Source: Klebsiella huaxiensis
GTDB taxonomy: Bacteria > Pseudomonadota > Gammaproteobacteria > Enterobacterales > Enterobacteriaceae
Assembly (NCBI RefSeq): GCF_003261575.2
Contig: NZ_CP036175.1
Location: 62,001-126,000 of the forward strand
Reading direction: 5' to 3'
Length of the DNA: 64,000 nucleotides
In this document: piece by piece, positions 1 to 8,432 of the stretch
Layout of the letters: every line of letters begins with the position of its first letter
Numbering within the stretch: position 1 is the first letter of the stretch
The notes under the pieces: generated by a model
Told to the model about the DNA's origin: nothing
What the model saw: the letters and a program-made list of their open reading frames with translations, nothing else
Database searches by the model: none
Program-made: the position numbers and the translations under genes

Positions 1-1134
1 GAGCCGTTCTTTGTCCCGGAAAAATACCTGGCGCAGTATGGCTGCAAACCGGGCGACTTTGACGGCTGGGTGCCCTACTACTGCGGCGCACCGGGCGGCG
101 AAGATGATGACAAAGTGCGTAAGTTCTACCAGGCGCTAATCACCATGTGCGACGACTATCTCGGTCAGGTGATGGATAAGCTCAAGGCGCTGGACCTGTG
201 GGACGATACGCTGTTTATCGTCTGCACTGACCACGGCTTCCTGCTGGGCGAGCACCAGTGGTGGGGCAAAAATATCATGCCGGTATATAACGAAATCGCC
301 AATACGCCGTTCTTTATTCGCGACCCGCGCTGTCGGGCTGAGGGCGTGCGGCGCCAGGCGCTTGCCCAGACCATTGATATCCCGGCGACCCTGCTTGAGT
401 ACTTTAACGTTCCGCGCCCGGCAACCATGACCGGGCAGCCGCTGCGCCCGGCGGTTGAGCGTGATGAGGCGATTCGTGATTACGCGCTGTTTGGCTATTT
501 TGGCGGGCATATCAATATTACCGACGGCGATTATGTCTATATGCGCTGTCCGCGCGAGCAGAACAAAGCGCATTTGTACGAATACACGCTGATGCCAACG
601 CGCATCGACAGCCCGTTTAAAATCGATGAGCTGAAAGATATTCGTATTCATCCCGGATTTGATTTCACCCAGGGCGTGCAGGTGATGCAGATCCCCGCGA
701 CCTTCGGCTACCTCAATCCGTGGCGATTTGGCGATAAACTGTTTGATATCAAACACGATCCGCGCCAACAGTATCCCGTCGCAGATAGCGCTTTGTCACA
801 GCGTTATGCCAGCGCATTAATCCCCATGATGCGCCAGCACGATGCGCCGCCGGAGCTGTATACGCGTTTCGACCTGGAGTCTCTGTCGCCCGAACGCGAC
901 CAGCAGTTCGTTGTGCGCCAGCAGGAATCAACGGCGGGCTATACCTGCGCGCATCCGGGCGTCGCGGAAGCGCTGGCATTCCTTGTGCGCAATAGCGATT
1001 CACAGACGCTGGACTTTGCTGAGGATAAAGTGATTGATGAGGCTGATATCTTCACGCTGATTGACCGCCTGTTTACCGGCGATAAACATCGGGCGATGGT
1101 CTATCAGACGCGGCTGCTGCTGCGTACGGCTTAG
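1..1134 (+). CDS. Sulfatase, C-terminal part (5' end outside window)
   Basis: The reading frame is open from base 1, so this is the C-terminal 377 residues of a longer gene; the first internal GTG at 70 is not a real start. The motif TDHGFLLGEHQWWGKN, about 75 residues into the visible part, is the metal-binding and active-site loop typical of type I sulfatases of the alkaline phosphatase superfamily. These enzymes hydrolyse sulfate esters, usually of sugars or aryl compounds. The N-terminal C/S-x-P-x-R site that is converted to formylglycine lies outside the window, so the maturation class cannot be read. It is followed 11 bases later by an aldose-1-epimerase homologue and then an RpiR regulator, which suggests a sulfated-sugar catabolic cluster. 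The substrate is unknown. Confidence 0.88.
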   Translation, partial: EPFFVPEKYLAQYGCKPGDFDGWVPYYCGAPGGEDDDKVRKFYQALITMCDDYLGQVMDKLKALDLWDDTLFIVCTDHGFLLGEHQWWGKNIMPVYNEIANTPFFIRDPRCRAEGVRRQALAQTIDIPATLLEYFNVPRPATMTGQPLRPAVERDEAIRDYALFGYFGGHINITDGDYVYMRCPREQNKAHLYEYTLMPTRIDSPFKIDELKDIRIHPGFDFTQGVQVMQIPATFGYLNPWRFGDKLFDIKHDPRQQYPVADSALSQRYASALIPMMRQHDAPPELYTRFDLESLSPERDQQFVVRQQESTAGYTCAHPGVAEALAFLVRNSDSQTLDFAEDKVIDEADIFTLIDRLFTGDKHRAMVYQTRLLLRTA

Positions 1135-1145
1135 GAGAAGTGAGC

Positions 1146-2018
1146 ATGGAGTGGCGTCTGGAAAACGCGCGTTTCCGTATGGTGGTGCAGGCTGTTGGCG
1201 CGGAGCTAAGCGAGCTGTGGGATAACCATCGCCAGCGCAGCTGGATATGGCAACCGCAGGCGGGAGTATGGAGCAACTCGGCGACGCAGCTGTTTCCTGT
1301 TGTGGGGCAGCTCATCCACAATGGCTTATGGCAGGGCGAGCGTTTTTTTCCGCTCACCGCACACGGTTTTCTGCGCCACCAGACGTTCACCTGCGTGTCG
1401 CAGGACGCCACTCATCTGATCCTTGAGGCCTCCGACACCGCTGAAACGCGCGAGGTCTGGCCGTTTGCGTGGCGCATACGCTTGACGTGGCGGCTAAATG
1501 ACGATGGTATCAGCGTAGATTGGGCGGTGATTAACGAGGACAGACAGCCCTGGGGCTACTCGCTGGGCTGGCATCCCGGCTTCGCGCTGCCGGTATCCCG
1601 TGAGGCGGGCTGGCAGGTGCGTTTCGATCGCGCCTGCGTGGGGCCTTTTGCGACCGATAAGCGGACGCTGACGATATCCGACGACGCGCCGGACGTCTCG
1701 GCGTTTATATTGTCGCCGGATAGCTTTGCTGGAGGCGCGGTCTATTTTGCGCTGGGAGAGGGTAACCGCTGGGCGGTCTGCTCCCCGGATGGCCGGGAAC
1801 AGATTGTTTTTTCCGGTAGCCAAAAATGGCTGGCGCTATGGGGCGTTCCTGGTGCGGATCTGCTGTGCGTGGAGCCGCTCAACGGCACCACCGACGATCC
1901 CAATTTTGATGGGCAAATAACCCATAAGCGCGGCATTAAGTGGCTGGCGGCGGGGGAAACGCACGACCATCAGCTCTCACTAAGCTTCCCGGCAGACAGC
2001 GAACGACAAGCGGGCTAA
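1146..2018 (+). CDS. Aldose 1-epimerase family protein
   Basis: A 290-residue protein of the galactose mutarotase-like fold, which interconverts alpha and beta anomers of sugars or acts on related sugar phosphates. Family-like stretches are the N-terminal VGAELSELWD, the HGFLR segment (near residue 77) and GWHPGFALPV (near 140), which carry the expected active-site histidines. A GTG at 1140 is in frame, but the GGAG at 1134-1137 is correctly spaced only for the ATG at 1146, so I chose that start. The gene follows the sulfatase by 11 bases and probably belongs to the same transcript. It resembles the YeaD/LacX-type branch more than GalM. The substrate is not predictable from sequence. Confidence 0.85.
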   Translation: MEWRLENARFRMVVQAVGAELSELWDNHRQRSWIWQPQAGVWSNSATQLFPVVGQLIHNGLWQGERFFPLTAHGFLRHQTFTCVSQDATHLILEASDTAETREVWPFAWRIRLTWRLNDDGISVDWAVINEDRQPWGYSLGWHPGFALPVSREAGWQVRFDRACVGPFATDKRTLTISDDAPDVSAFILSPDSFAGGAVYFALGEGNRWAVCSPDGREQIVFSGSQKWLALWGVPGADLLCVEPLNGTTDDPNFDGQITHKRGIKWLAAGETHDHQLSLSFPADSERQAG

Positions 2019-2054
2019 ACTACCTGACTTAACGCGCGGTCAGGAGAGCCCACA

Positions 2055-2936
2055 GTGAGTGTGAATAAGAAAAACGTACGCGTCTACCTCGCCAACATTC
2101 TCAGTAACCTCGGAGAAACGGACGGCAAAATAGCCGGTTATATCTTGCAACAGCCAGCGCAGGTGGTGCAGCTACCGGTGAAAAAGCTGGCGCTGGAGAT
2201 TGGCGTAAGTGAAGCCACCATCATCCGTTTTTGCAAGAAAATCGGTTACGCCGGGCTATTGAACCTGAAGGCGGATCTTAAGCGCGAGCTGTTGGACGAC
2301 AGCGATTTATCGCTGCCTTCGTCGCCGGATATTTTCCTTGATGATTCGCGTAACGATGTGGCGCAAAAGATAGCGCTCACTATTGAAACCTCAACCCGGG
2401 AAACCATCGGCCTGCTGGAGATGAAAATCGTCAAGCCGGTGGTCGAGCGCTTTTTGACCGCGCGCCGGGTGATGTTTGTCGGTTTTGGCGCATCGGGGCT
2501 GGCGGCGCTGGAAGCGCGGGATAAGATGAACCGCTTAGGGATTGATTCCGAAGCCTTTACCGACCGCTTCACCATGACCTTAAAGCTGGCAAACCTGAAG
2601 GCCGATGATCTGGTGGTGGCCTTTTCGCACTCAGGTGAAACGCCGGAGGTGGTTAACGCCTTCCGTCTTGCGCAAAAGAAGGGAGCCTGGACGCTGGCAA
2701 TTACTCATAGCCCCCATTCTCCGCTTACTGAGCTGGCGAACACCTTCTGGCTGACCAGCGGCGAAGCGGGGCCGATGCAGGGCGATTCCATCTCAACGCG
2801 TATTGCGCAGCTGTTTATCATTGAATTCCTGTGTACCGAAATTACCCGCCACAACTTACGCGATAGCGGCGTTACCGGTTTGTCGATTAAAGAACTATTG
2901 ATAAAAGAGCGTATTAAGCGCGAATCTTCAGAGTAA
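2055..2936 (+). CDS. MurR/RpiR family transcriptional regulator
   Basis: A 293-residue regulator with an N-terminal RpiR-type helix-turn-helix (residues about 1-80, including KKLALEIGVSEATIIRFCKKIGY) and a C-terminal SIS sugar-phosphate-binding domain (about 125-265, with FVGFGASGLAALEARDK and FSHSGETPEVV). Proteins of this kind respond to sugar phosphates and control neighbouring catabolic genes. The GTG start is supported by AGGAG eight bases upstream. It lies 36 bases after the epimerase gene on the same strand, so it most likely regulates the sulfatase/epimerase cluster. A weak hairpin (CCCGC...GCGGG) follows the stop at about 2950-2980. The effector is unknown. Confidence 0.88.
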   Translation: MSVNKKNVRVYLANILSNLGETDGKIAGYILQQPAQVVQLPVKKLALEIGVSEATIIRFCKKIGYAGLLNLKADLKRELLDDSDLSLPSSPDIFLDDSRNDVAQKIALTIETSTRETIGLLEMKIVKPVVERFLTARRVMFVGFGASGLAALEARDKMNRLGIDSEAFTDRFTMTLKLANLKADDLVVAFSHSGETPEVVNAFRLAQKKGAWTLAITHSPHSPLTELANTFWLTSGEAGPMQGDSISTRIAQLFIIEFLCTEITRHNLRDSGVTGLSIKELLIKERIKRESSE

Positions 2937-3149
2937 GCATATTGTTTAAAACCCGCAGGCAAAAATAATCCGGCGGGTAATTCTATGGTTCTCCTTATTT
3001 GTTATTTCCTGACGGTGTATTAATTTTCGCGCTTAGGTATTCTTTGTGTGAATTATTAATTAAAAAATATATTTATTAATTATTTATTCATGGCGGATAT
3101 ATTGGCCTCATCAGTAAAGTTTTGTAAGTAAGATTAACTTTTTGCAATT

Positions 3150-3168
3150 AATAATGAAAATGATTCTC
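3150..3168 (+). promoter_or_regulatory. Fur box upstream of TonB-dependent receptor
   Basis: The 19 bases AATAATGAAAATGATTCTC match 15 of 19 positions of the Fur consensus GATAATGATAATCATTATC. The site lies 30 bp before the receptor start, in an AT-rich intergenic region, where Fur-Fe(II) would block transcription. This predicts iron-repressed expression of the receptor. Confidence 0.8.
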
Positions 3169-3197
3169 ACTTCTATTCACATTGTGAGGGATCGAGT

Positions 3198-5285
3198 ATG
3201 ACCACATATGGACGTGAGAAATTATTAATTGGTGCAACCGTGCTGTTATGCGCACCGGTGTTTGCCGAAACGGATAATAAAATTGAGGATGCCGAGACGA
3301 TTAAAGTTGTGGCATCGGTTAAAAGCACGCCGAAAGAAACCAGCGTTTACGCGAATAAAATTGCCGCCCGTCAGCCGGAGCTAATCAAAGATATTCTGCG
3401 TGATATTCCAGGCGTTGATGTTGGGGGCACCAACGGATTCAATCAGCAAATCTATATGCGCGGTGTGAGCGACAAGGGAATTAACGTCACCATTGATGGC
3501 GCGCGCCAGATGGGTGACCTTTTTCACCATGGCGGTAATTTATTAATTGACCCAGCGTTATTAAAGCAGGTTGATGTCTCCGTGGGCGCGAACTCGGTGG
3601 TCAATGGTTCCGGAGCGCTGGGTGGGGCGGTGAAATTCACCACTGTTGATGCATCTGATTTATTGCGGTCGGGCGAAAGCTTTGGTGCCCGGGTAAAAAC
3701 CGGCTATGACACAAATAACGACGAATGGTCTAATTCGCTGGCCCTATTTGGGCGGGTCGCGGATCGTGTTGACCTGCTGGGCTATATCAGCCGCAGCGAT
3801 TACGATTATGGTGAGAGCGGCGACGGTACGCGTATTGGCGCTGATGGCAAAGATAAAAGCTATTTAGTGAAGGCCGGTGTTGACCTTTTTGAAGGGCAGA
3901 AAATAAAGGCGTCGGCTGAGCGCGTAAAATCGGACGGTGAATATCCGTTCCGCGCAGAATTCTCTTATCGCCCGACGACCACCGCGAATTTCCAGGACTA
4001 CACGCCGCAAAACTTCATCCGCGAAACCCAAACTCTCTCTTATGAAGCGGTTGACGGTAGCGGCTGGATTGATCTGAAAGTCGCTGGCTATCACACCAAA
4101 AATGAACTCGATCGAAGCCAGCCGCATAAAAATATGGCCGCAGCGATTCGTTCCGGCGAAGCGAGCGCCAGCGTTAAAAAACGCTGGAATAGTCTGAATA
4201 GTGGTTGGGTGAACAATGTGGAAACCTGGGGCGTTAACGTTGATAACCGCTCAGAATTCCAGACCGGTGCTTTTGGCCATACGCTACGCGTGGGCTACGA
4301 ATGGTTCCAGACCAAAAACCATCGTGATGATTACCAGTATTCCAGCGGCCGAAAAACTGCCTCCTGGGACGGCGAAAAGGGGACCAGCAACTCCGGGTAT
4401 CTGGAAAATGCCGTGCAGTTTGGCGGGCTGACGCTCACGCCGGGGATCCGCTACGATCATTATCAGGCGGATATGCTGGGCGATCAGGATCAAACGTTCA
4501 CTGAGTTCTCCAAAGCTTTTGGCGCCGAGTATCGGTTTGAATCCGGTTTTGGCTTATTTGCTAACTACACTGAGTTGTTCCGCGCGCCGGATACCACCGA
4601 GTCAATCCGCGTGAACTCCAGCGAGTTTAATCAGAAAAACCGCCTCGATCCGGAAACCGGTGATAACAAAGAGGTCGGGATTTTCTTCGACCGTCGCGGC
4701 CTCATTGCGCAAGACGACTCACTCAGTATTGTCGGCAAATATTTCCGCACGCATTACGACAACCTGATTGTCCAGACGGCCGTTCCCGGCGTTTCTGAAC
4801 TTACGGAACGTTTCAATGCCGGTAATGCCGTGGTCGACGGCTATGAAGCCTCAGTGAATTATGCAGTAAACGATATTATTACCCGTTTCAGCTATTCCCA
4901 TATCAGCACCGATTATAAGTCGCCGCTGATGGTTGAGGGGGTGGCAAAATATGGTGATATTCTGGGGCGTGATACTGGTGATAAATATACCGTTGGCTTG
5001 ACGTATCTGCTGCCTAAATATGATGTTGCCATGCACTGGAACTCGTTGTTCTACACGCGCTATAAAGATGCGGAAACGAAAAAGGCAGGCTATGGCGTGA
5101 ACGATCTGGCGGTTGAATGGGCGCCGACATCCGGCACGCTGGATGGCCTGACCTTAAGCCTTGGGTTATATAATATCTTTGATAAAAACTACGTATCCCA
5201 CACCTCGCGCAACAGCTATGGCGTACTGGGCGCGGACTACGAACCGGGGCGGAGCTTCCGCGCCAGCGTGGCTTATCAGTTCTAA
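3198..5285 (+). CDS. TonB-dependent outer membrane receptor (iron/haem type)
   Basis: A 695-residue outer membrane receptor. A signal peptide ends near residue 24 (LLCAPVFA). A TonB-box-like ETIKVVAS follows at about 34-41, then the plug domain (IKDILRDIPGVDVGG, YMRGVSDKGINVTIDGARQ), and a 22-strand-type barrel ending in the terminal Phe of VAYQF. The segment LFRAPDTTES near residue 457, followed by RLDPETGDNKEVG, resembles the FRAP/NPNL region of haem receptors. Uptake of haem or a siderophore driven by TonB is expected. The substrate is not certain, since no haem-utilisation enzymes or ABC transporter lie next to it. A Fur box precedes it, and it is followed by a REP array with no further gene in the unit. 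Confidence 0.88.
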   Translation: MTTYGREKLLIGATVLLCAPVFAETDNKIEDAETIKVVASVKSTPKETSVYANKIAARQPELIKDILRDIPGVDVGGTNGFNQQIYMRGVSDKGINVTIDGARQMGDLFHHGGNLLIDPALLKQVDVSVGANSVVNGSGALGGAVKFTTVDASDLLRSGESFGARVKTGYDTNNDEWSNSLALFGRVADRVDLLGYISRSDYDYGESGDGTRIGADGKDKSYLVKAGVDLFEGQKIKASAERVKSDGEYPFRAEFSYRPTTTANFQDYTPQNFIRETQTLSYEAVDGSGWIDLKVAGYHTKNELDRSQPHKNMAAAIRSGEASASVKKRWNSLNSGWVNNVETWGVNVDNRSEFQTGAFGHTLRVGYEWFQTKNHRDDYQYSSGRKTASWDGEKGTSNSGYLENAVQFGGLTLTPGIRYDHYQADMLGDQDQTFTEFSKAFGAEYRFESGFGLFANYTELFRAPDTTESIRVNSSEFNQKNRLDPETGDNKEVGIFFDRRGLIAQDDSLSIVGKYFRTHYDNLIVQTAVPGVSELTERFNAGNAVVDGYEASVNYAVNDIITRFSYSHISTDYKSPLMVEGVAKYGDILGRDTGDKYTVGLTYLLPKYDVAMHWNSLFYTRYKDAETKKAGYGVNDLAVEWAPTSGTLDGLTLSLGLYNIFDKNYVSHTSRNSYGVLGADYEPGRSFRASVAYQF

Positions 5286-5301
5286 CCGTAAATACAGGTT
5301 T

Positions 5302-6248
5302 TTCCAGCCGTCAGCGGACTGGTAGCCCGGACAAGGCGCGTCGAGCGCCGCCTCCGGGAAATGCGCCTGGGCTGAGGCATTGGCGCTGCTTCGTCCCGGT
5401 GGCGCTGCGCTGACCGGGCTACGGGTTTCCAGTTGTCTGCGGACTGGTAGCCCGGACAAGGCGCGTCGAGCGCCGCCTCCGGGAAATGCGCCGGGGCTGA
5501 GGCATTGGCGCTGCTTCGTCCCGGTGGCGCTGCGCTGACCGGGCTACGGGTTTCCAGTTGTCTGCGGACTGGTAGCCCGGACAAGGCGCGTCGAGCGCCG
5601 CCTCCGGGAAATGCGCCGGGGCTGAGGCATTGGCGCTGCTTCGTCCCGGTGGCGCTGCGCTGACCGGGCTACGGGTTTCCAGCCGTCAGCGGACTGGTAG
5701 CCCGGACAAGGCGTGTCGAGCGCCGCCTCCGGGAAATGCGCCGGGGCTGAGGCATTGGTGCTGCTTCGTCCCGGTGGCGCTGCGCTGACCGGGCTACGGG
5801 TTTCCAGTTGTCTGCGGACTGGTAGCCCGGACAAGGCGCGTCGAGCGCCGCCTCCGGGAAATGCGCCTGGGCTGAGGCATTGGCGCTGCTTCGTCCCGGT
5901 GGCGCTGCGCTGACCGGGCTACGGGTTTCCAGCCGTCATCGGACTGGTAGCCCGGACCAGGCGCGTTGAGCGCCGCCTCCGGGAAATGCGCCGGGGCTGA
6001 GGCATTGGCGCTGCTTCGTCCCGGTGGCGCTGCGCTGACCGGGCTACGGGTTTCCAGCCGTCAGCGGACTGGTAGCCCGGACAAGGCGCGTTGAGCGCCG
6101 CCTCCGGGAAATGCGCCGGGGCTGAGGCATTGGCGCTGCTTCGTCCCGGTGGCGCTGCGCTGACCGGGCTACGGGTTTCCAGCCGTCGGCGGACTGGTAG
6201 CCCGGACAAGGCGCGTTGAGCGCCGCCTCCGGGAAATGCGCCGGGGCT
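5302..6248. repeat. Tandem array of 125-bp REP-pair (BIME-like) units
   Basis: Eight occurrences of GGTAGCCCGGACAAGGCG or close variants begin at 5321, 5446, 5571, 5696, 5821, 5946, 6071 and 6196, spaced exactly 125 bp. Seven units are complete and the last is cut off near 6248. Each unit holds two facing REP-like palindromes, one starting GTAGCCCGG and ending CCTCCGGGAA, the other starting TCCCGGTGGCGCTG and ending CCGGGCTACG. Copies differ by a few bases (for example AGTTGTCTGC versus AGCCGTCAGC in the linker). The array fills the gap between the receptor gene and yibF. Open frames on the minus strand here repeat with the array and are not genes. Confidence 0.93.
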
Positions 6249-6328
6249 CGCCGAATTTCCTTTTGCTTCGCGGTTTTTTACAGCAGTCTGCACCATACTT
6301 ACCTTTTTGTTGGCGAAAGGAGCAGGCA

Positions 6329-6937
6329 ATGAAACTGATCGGCAGCTATACCAGTCCCTTTGTGCGCAAAATTTCCGTCATTCTGCTGGAAAAAGATATT
6401 CCCTTCGAGTTCGTCAACGAATTCCCTTACAACGACGTCAACGGCGTAGCGCAGTATAACCCGCTGGGGAAAGTGCCCGCGCTGGTCACCGACAATGGTG
6501 AATGCTGGTACGATTCGCAGATTATCGCGCAATACCTGGAGCAACTCGGCGTCGCGCCGAATATGCTGCCAGCGGAGCCACAAGCCGCGCTGAAAATGCG
6601 TCAGCTTGAGGCGCTGGCTGATGGCGTTATGGAAGCCGCACTGGCTCTGGTGCGAGAGAAAACGCGCCCGGCAGCGCAGCAGTCGGAAAGCGAGCTGTTA
6701 CGCCAACGGGAAAAGGTCGCGCGCGGTCTGGATGCGCTGGAAGGCTATGCGAGTGACGGGACTTTACGCCCGGATGAAGTCAACCTGGCGACCATTTCGG
6801 CGGCCTGCGCTATCGCTTACCTTAACTTTCGCCGCGTCGCGCCGGGCTGGTGCGCCACCCGCCCTAAGCTGGTCAGGCTGGTGGATTCGCTCTTTCAGCG
6901 CGCCAGCTTTGCGCGCACCGAACCGCCGAGGAGTTGA
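6329..6937 (+). CDS. yibF: Glutathione S-transferase-like protein YibF
   Basis: A 202-residue protein, the same length as E. coli YibF, with an N-terminal thioredoxin-like domain (residues 1-80: MKLIGSYTSPFVRK, PLGKVPALVTD, and the glutathione-binding DSQIIAQYLE) and an all-helical C-terminal domain. The frame is open upstream to 6236, but the ATG at 6329 has a strong AAAGGAG at 6317-6323 and matches the family start. In E. coli yibF lies immediately before selA, as here. The physiological substrate is unknown; glutathione binding is known for the family. Confidence 0.93.
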   Translation: MKLIGSYTSPFVRKISVILLEKDIPFEFVNEFPYNDVNGVAQYNPLGKVPALVTDNGECWYDSQIIAQYLEQLGVAPNMLPAEPQAALKMRQLEALADGVMEAALALVREKTRPAAQQSESELLRQREKVARGLDALEGYASDGTLRPDEVNLATISAACAIAYLNFRRVAPGWCATRPKLVRLVDSLFQRASFARTEPPRS

Positions 6938-7043
6938 CCCAGGCAGGTAACAGTTTCTGCCCGGAGGCGGTACAATCACCGCTTATTTGTTGACTCCCTC
7001 TCCCGTCGGGAGGGGGGAAAATAACTTACCGCCAGGCCCATTC

Positions 7044-8432
7044 ATGACTACCGAGATTCGTGCGCTTTACACCCGGCTTCCGGCCATCGATCGCCTACTT
7101 CGCGAACCCGCATTTTCCACGCTGCTGACGCAGTATGGCCACTCCCAGACGGTGACGCTGCTGCGCCAGATGCTGGAAGAAGCAAGAGAGCACATCCGCC
7201 AGAGCCAGGCGCTACCCGACTGGAGCGATGACTGGTTGCAGGAAACCACGCGGCGATTAACGCAGACGCAGCAGAGCGCGCTGCGCCCGGTTTTTAATCT
7301 GACCGGCACCGTGCTGCACACCAATCTGGGCCGCGCCATTCAGGCGGAGGCGGCGGTTGAGGCGGTTGCTCAGGCGATGCGCGCCCCGGTCACGCTGGAA
7401 TACGATCTTGACGATGCCGGACGCGGCCACCGAGACCGGGCGCTGGCAGACTTGCTGTGTCGGATAACCGGCGCGGAAGATGCCTGTATCGTCAACAACA
7501 ACGCGGCGGCGGTGCTGCTGATGCTGGCAGCCACCGCCAGCGGCAACGAGGTGGTAGTTTCGCGCGGAGAGTTGGTGGAGATCGGCGGTGCGTTTCGCAT
7601 TCCCGACGTCATGCGCCAGGCGGGCTGTATCCTGCATGAAGTCGGCACCACTAACCGCACCCACGTCAAAGATTATCGTCAGGCCGTTAATGAGAATACC
7701 GGCCTGTTAATGAAGGTGCACACCAGCAACTACAGCATCGAGGGCTTTACTAAAGCGGTCGATGAAGCGGAGCTGGCGGAGATAGGCCGCGAGCTGAATA
7801 TCCCGGTGGTCGCCGATCTTGGCAGCGGATCGCTGGTCGATTTAAGTCACTACGGCCTGCCGAAAGAGCCGATGCCACAAGAGCTGATCGCCGCAGGCGT
7901 CAGCCTGGTGAGCTTCTCCGGCGATAAACTGCTGGGTGGCCCGCAGGCGGGGATTATCGTCGGTAAAAAGGCGCTGATTGCGCAATTGCAAAGCCATCCG
8001 CTGAAACGTGCCCTGCGAGCGGATAAAATGACCCTCGCGGCGCTGGAAGCCACGCTGCGCCTCTATCTGCACCCGGAAAAACTGGCTGCCGAGCTGCCGA
8101 CTCTGCGTCTGCTGACCCGCAAGGTGGATGAGATCCACCAGCAGGGTGAGCGTTTGCAGGCAAGTCTGGTGGCACATTATGCTGATTTTGACTTACGGGT
8201 TGAGCCATGTCTGTCGCAGATCGGCAGCGGTTCGCTGCCGGTGGATCGTTTACCCAGCGCGGCGCTGACCTTTACCCCGCGCGATGGTCGCGGCAGCCAA
8301 CTGGAGGCTCTGGCGGCCCGCTGGCGTCTGTTGCCTGTGCCGGTGATCGGCAGGGTTTATGATGGCCGCCTGTGGCTTGACCTGCGCTGTCTTGAGGATG
8401 AAACCCGGTTTATGGAGATGTTATTGAGATGA
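7044..8432 (+). CDS. selA: L-seryl-tRNA(Sec) selenium transferase
   Basis: SelA (462 residues) is a cytoplasmic pyridoxal-phosphate enzyme that converts seryl-tRNA(Sec) to selenocysteyl-tRNA(Sec) with selenophosphate. The PLP lysine is visible as K295 in SFSGDKLLGGPQAG. The N-terminal helical tRNA-binding domain and FNLTGTVLHTNLGRA are intact. The frame extends upstream to 6987, but MTTEIRALY at 7044 is the family start. The last four bases overlap the selB start (ATGA), so the two genes are translationally coupled. The tRNA substrate, selC, is also in this window at 59663-59757. Confidence 0.97.
   Translation: MTTEIRALYTRLPAIDRLLREPAFSTLLTQYGHSQTVTLLRQMLEEAREHIRQSQALPDWSDDWLQETTRRLTQTQQSALRPVFNLTGTVLHTNLGRAIQAEAAVEAVAQAMRAPVTLEYDLDDAGRGHRDRALADLLCRITGAEDACIVNNNAAAVLLMLAATASGNEVVVSRGELVEIGGAFRIPDVMRQAGCILHEVGTTNRTHVKDYRQAVNENTGLLMKVHTSNYSIEGFTKAVDEAELAEIGRELNIPVVADLGSGSLVDLSHYGLPKEPMPQELIAAGVSLVSFSGDKLLGGPQAGIIVGKKALIAQLQSHPLKRALRADKMTLAALEATLRLYLHPEKLAAELPTLRLLTRKVDEIHQQGERLQASLVAHYADFDLRVEPCLSQIGSGSLPVDRLPSAALTFTPRDGRGSQLEALAARWRLLPVPVIGRVYDGRLWLDLRCLEDETRFMEMLLR

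Noticed and set aside
5302..6248. CRISPR-like look of the repeated region
   Set aside because: The whole 125-bp unit repeats. There are no short repeats with unique spacers and no cas genes.
5166..6329. Several overlapping minus-strand ORFs of 96-136 residues with repeated MSGLPVRRQLETRSPV-type sequence
   Set aside because: They are translations of the REP array and repeat with it; they have no start signals and change with frame shifts of the 125-bp unit.
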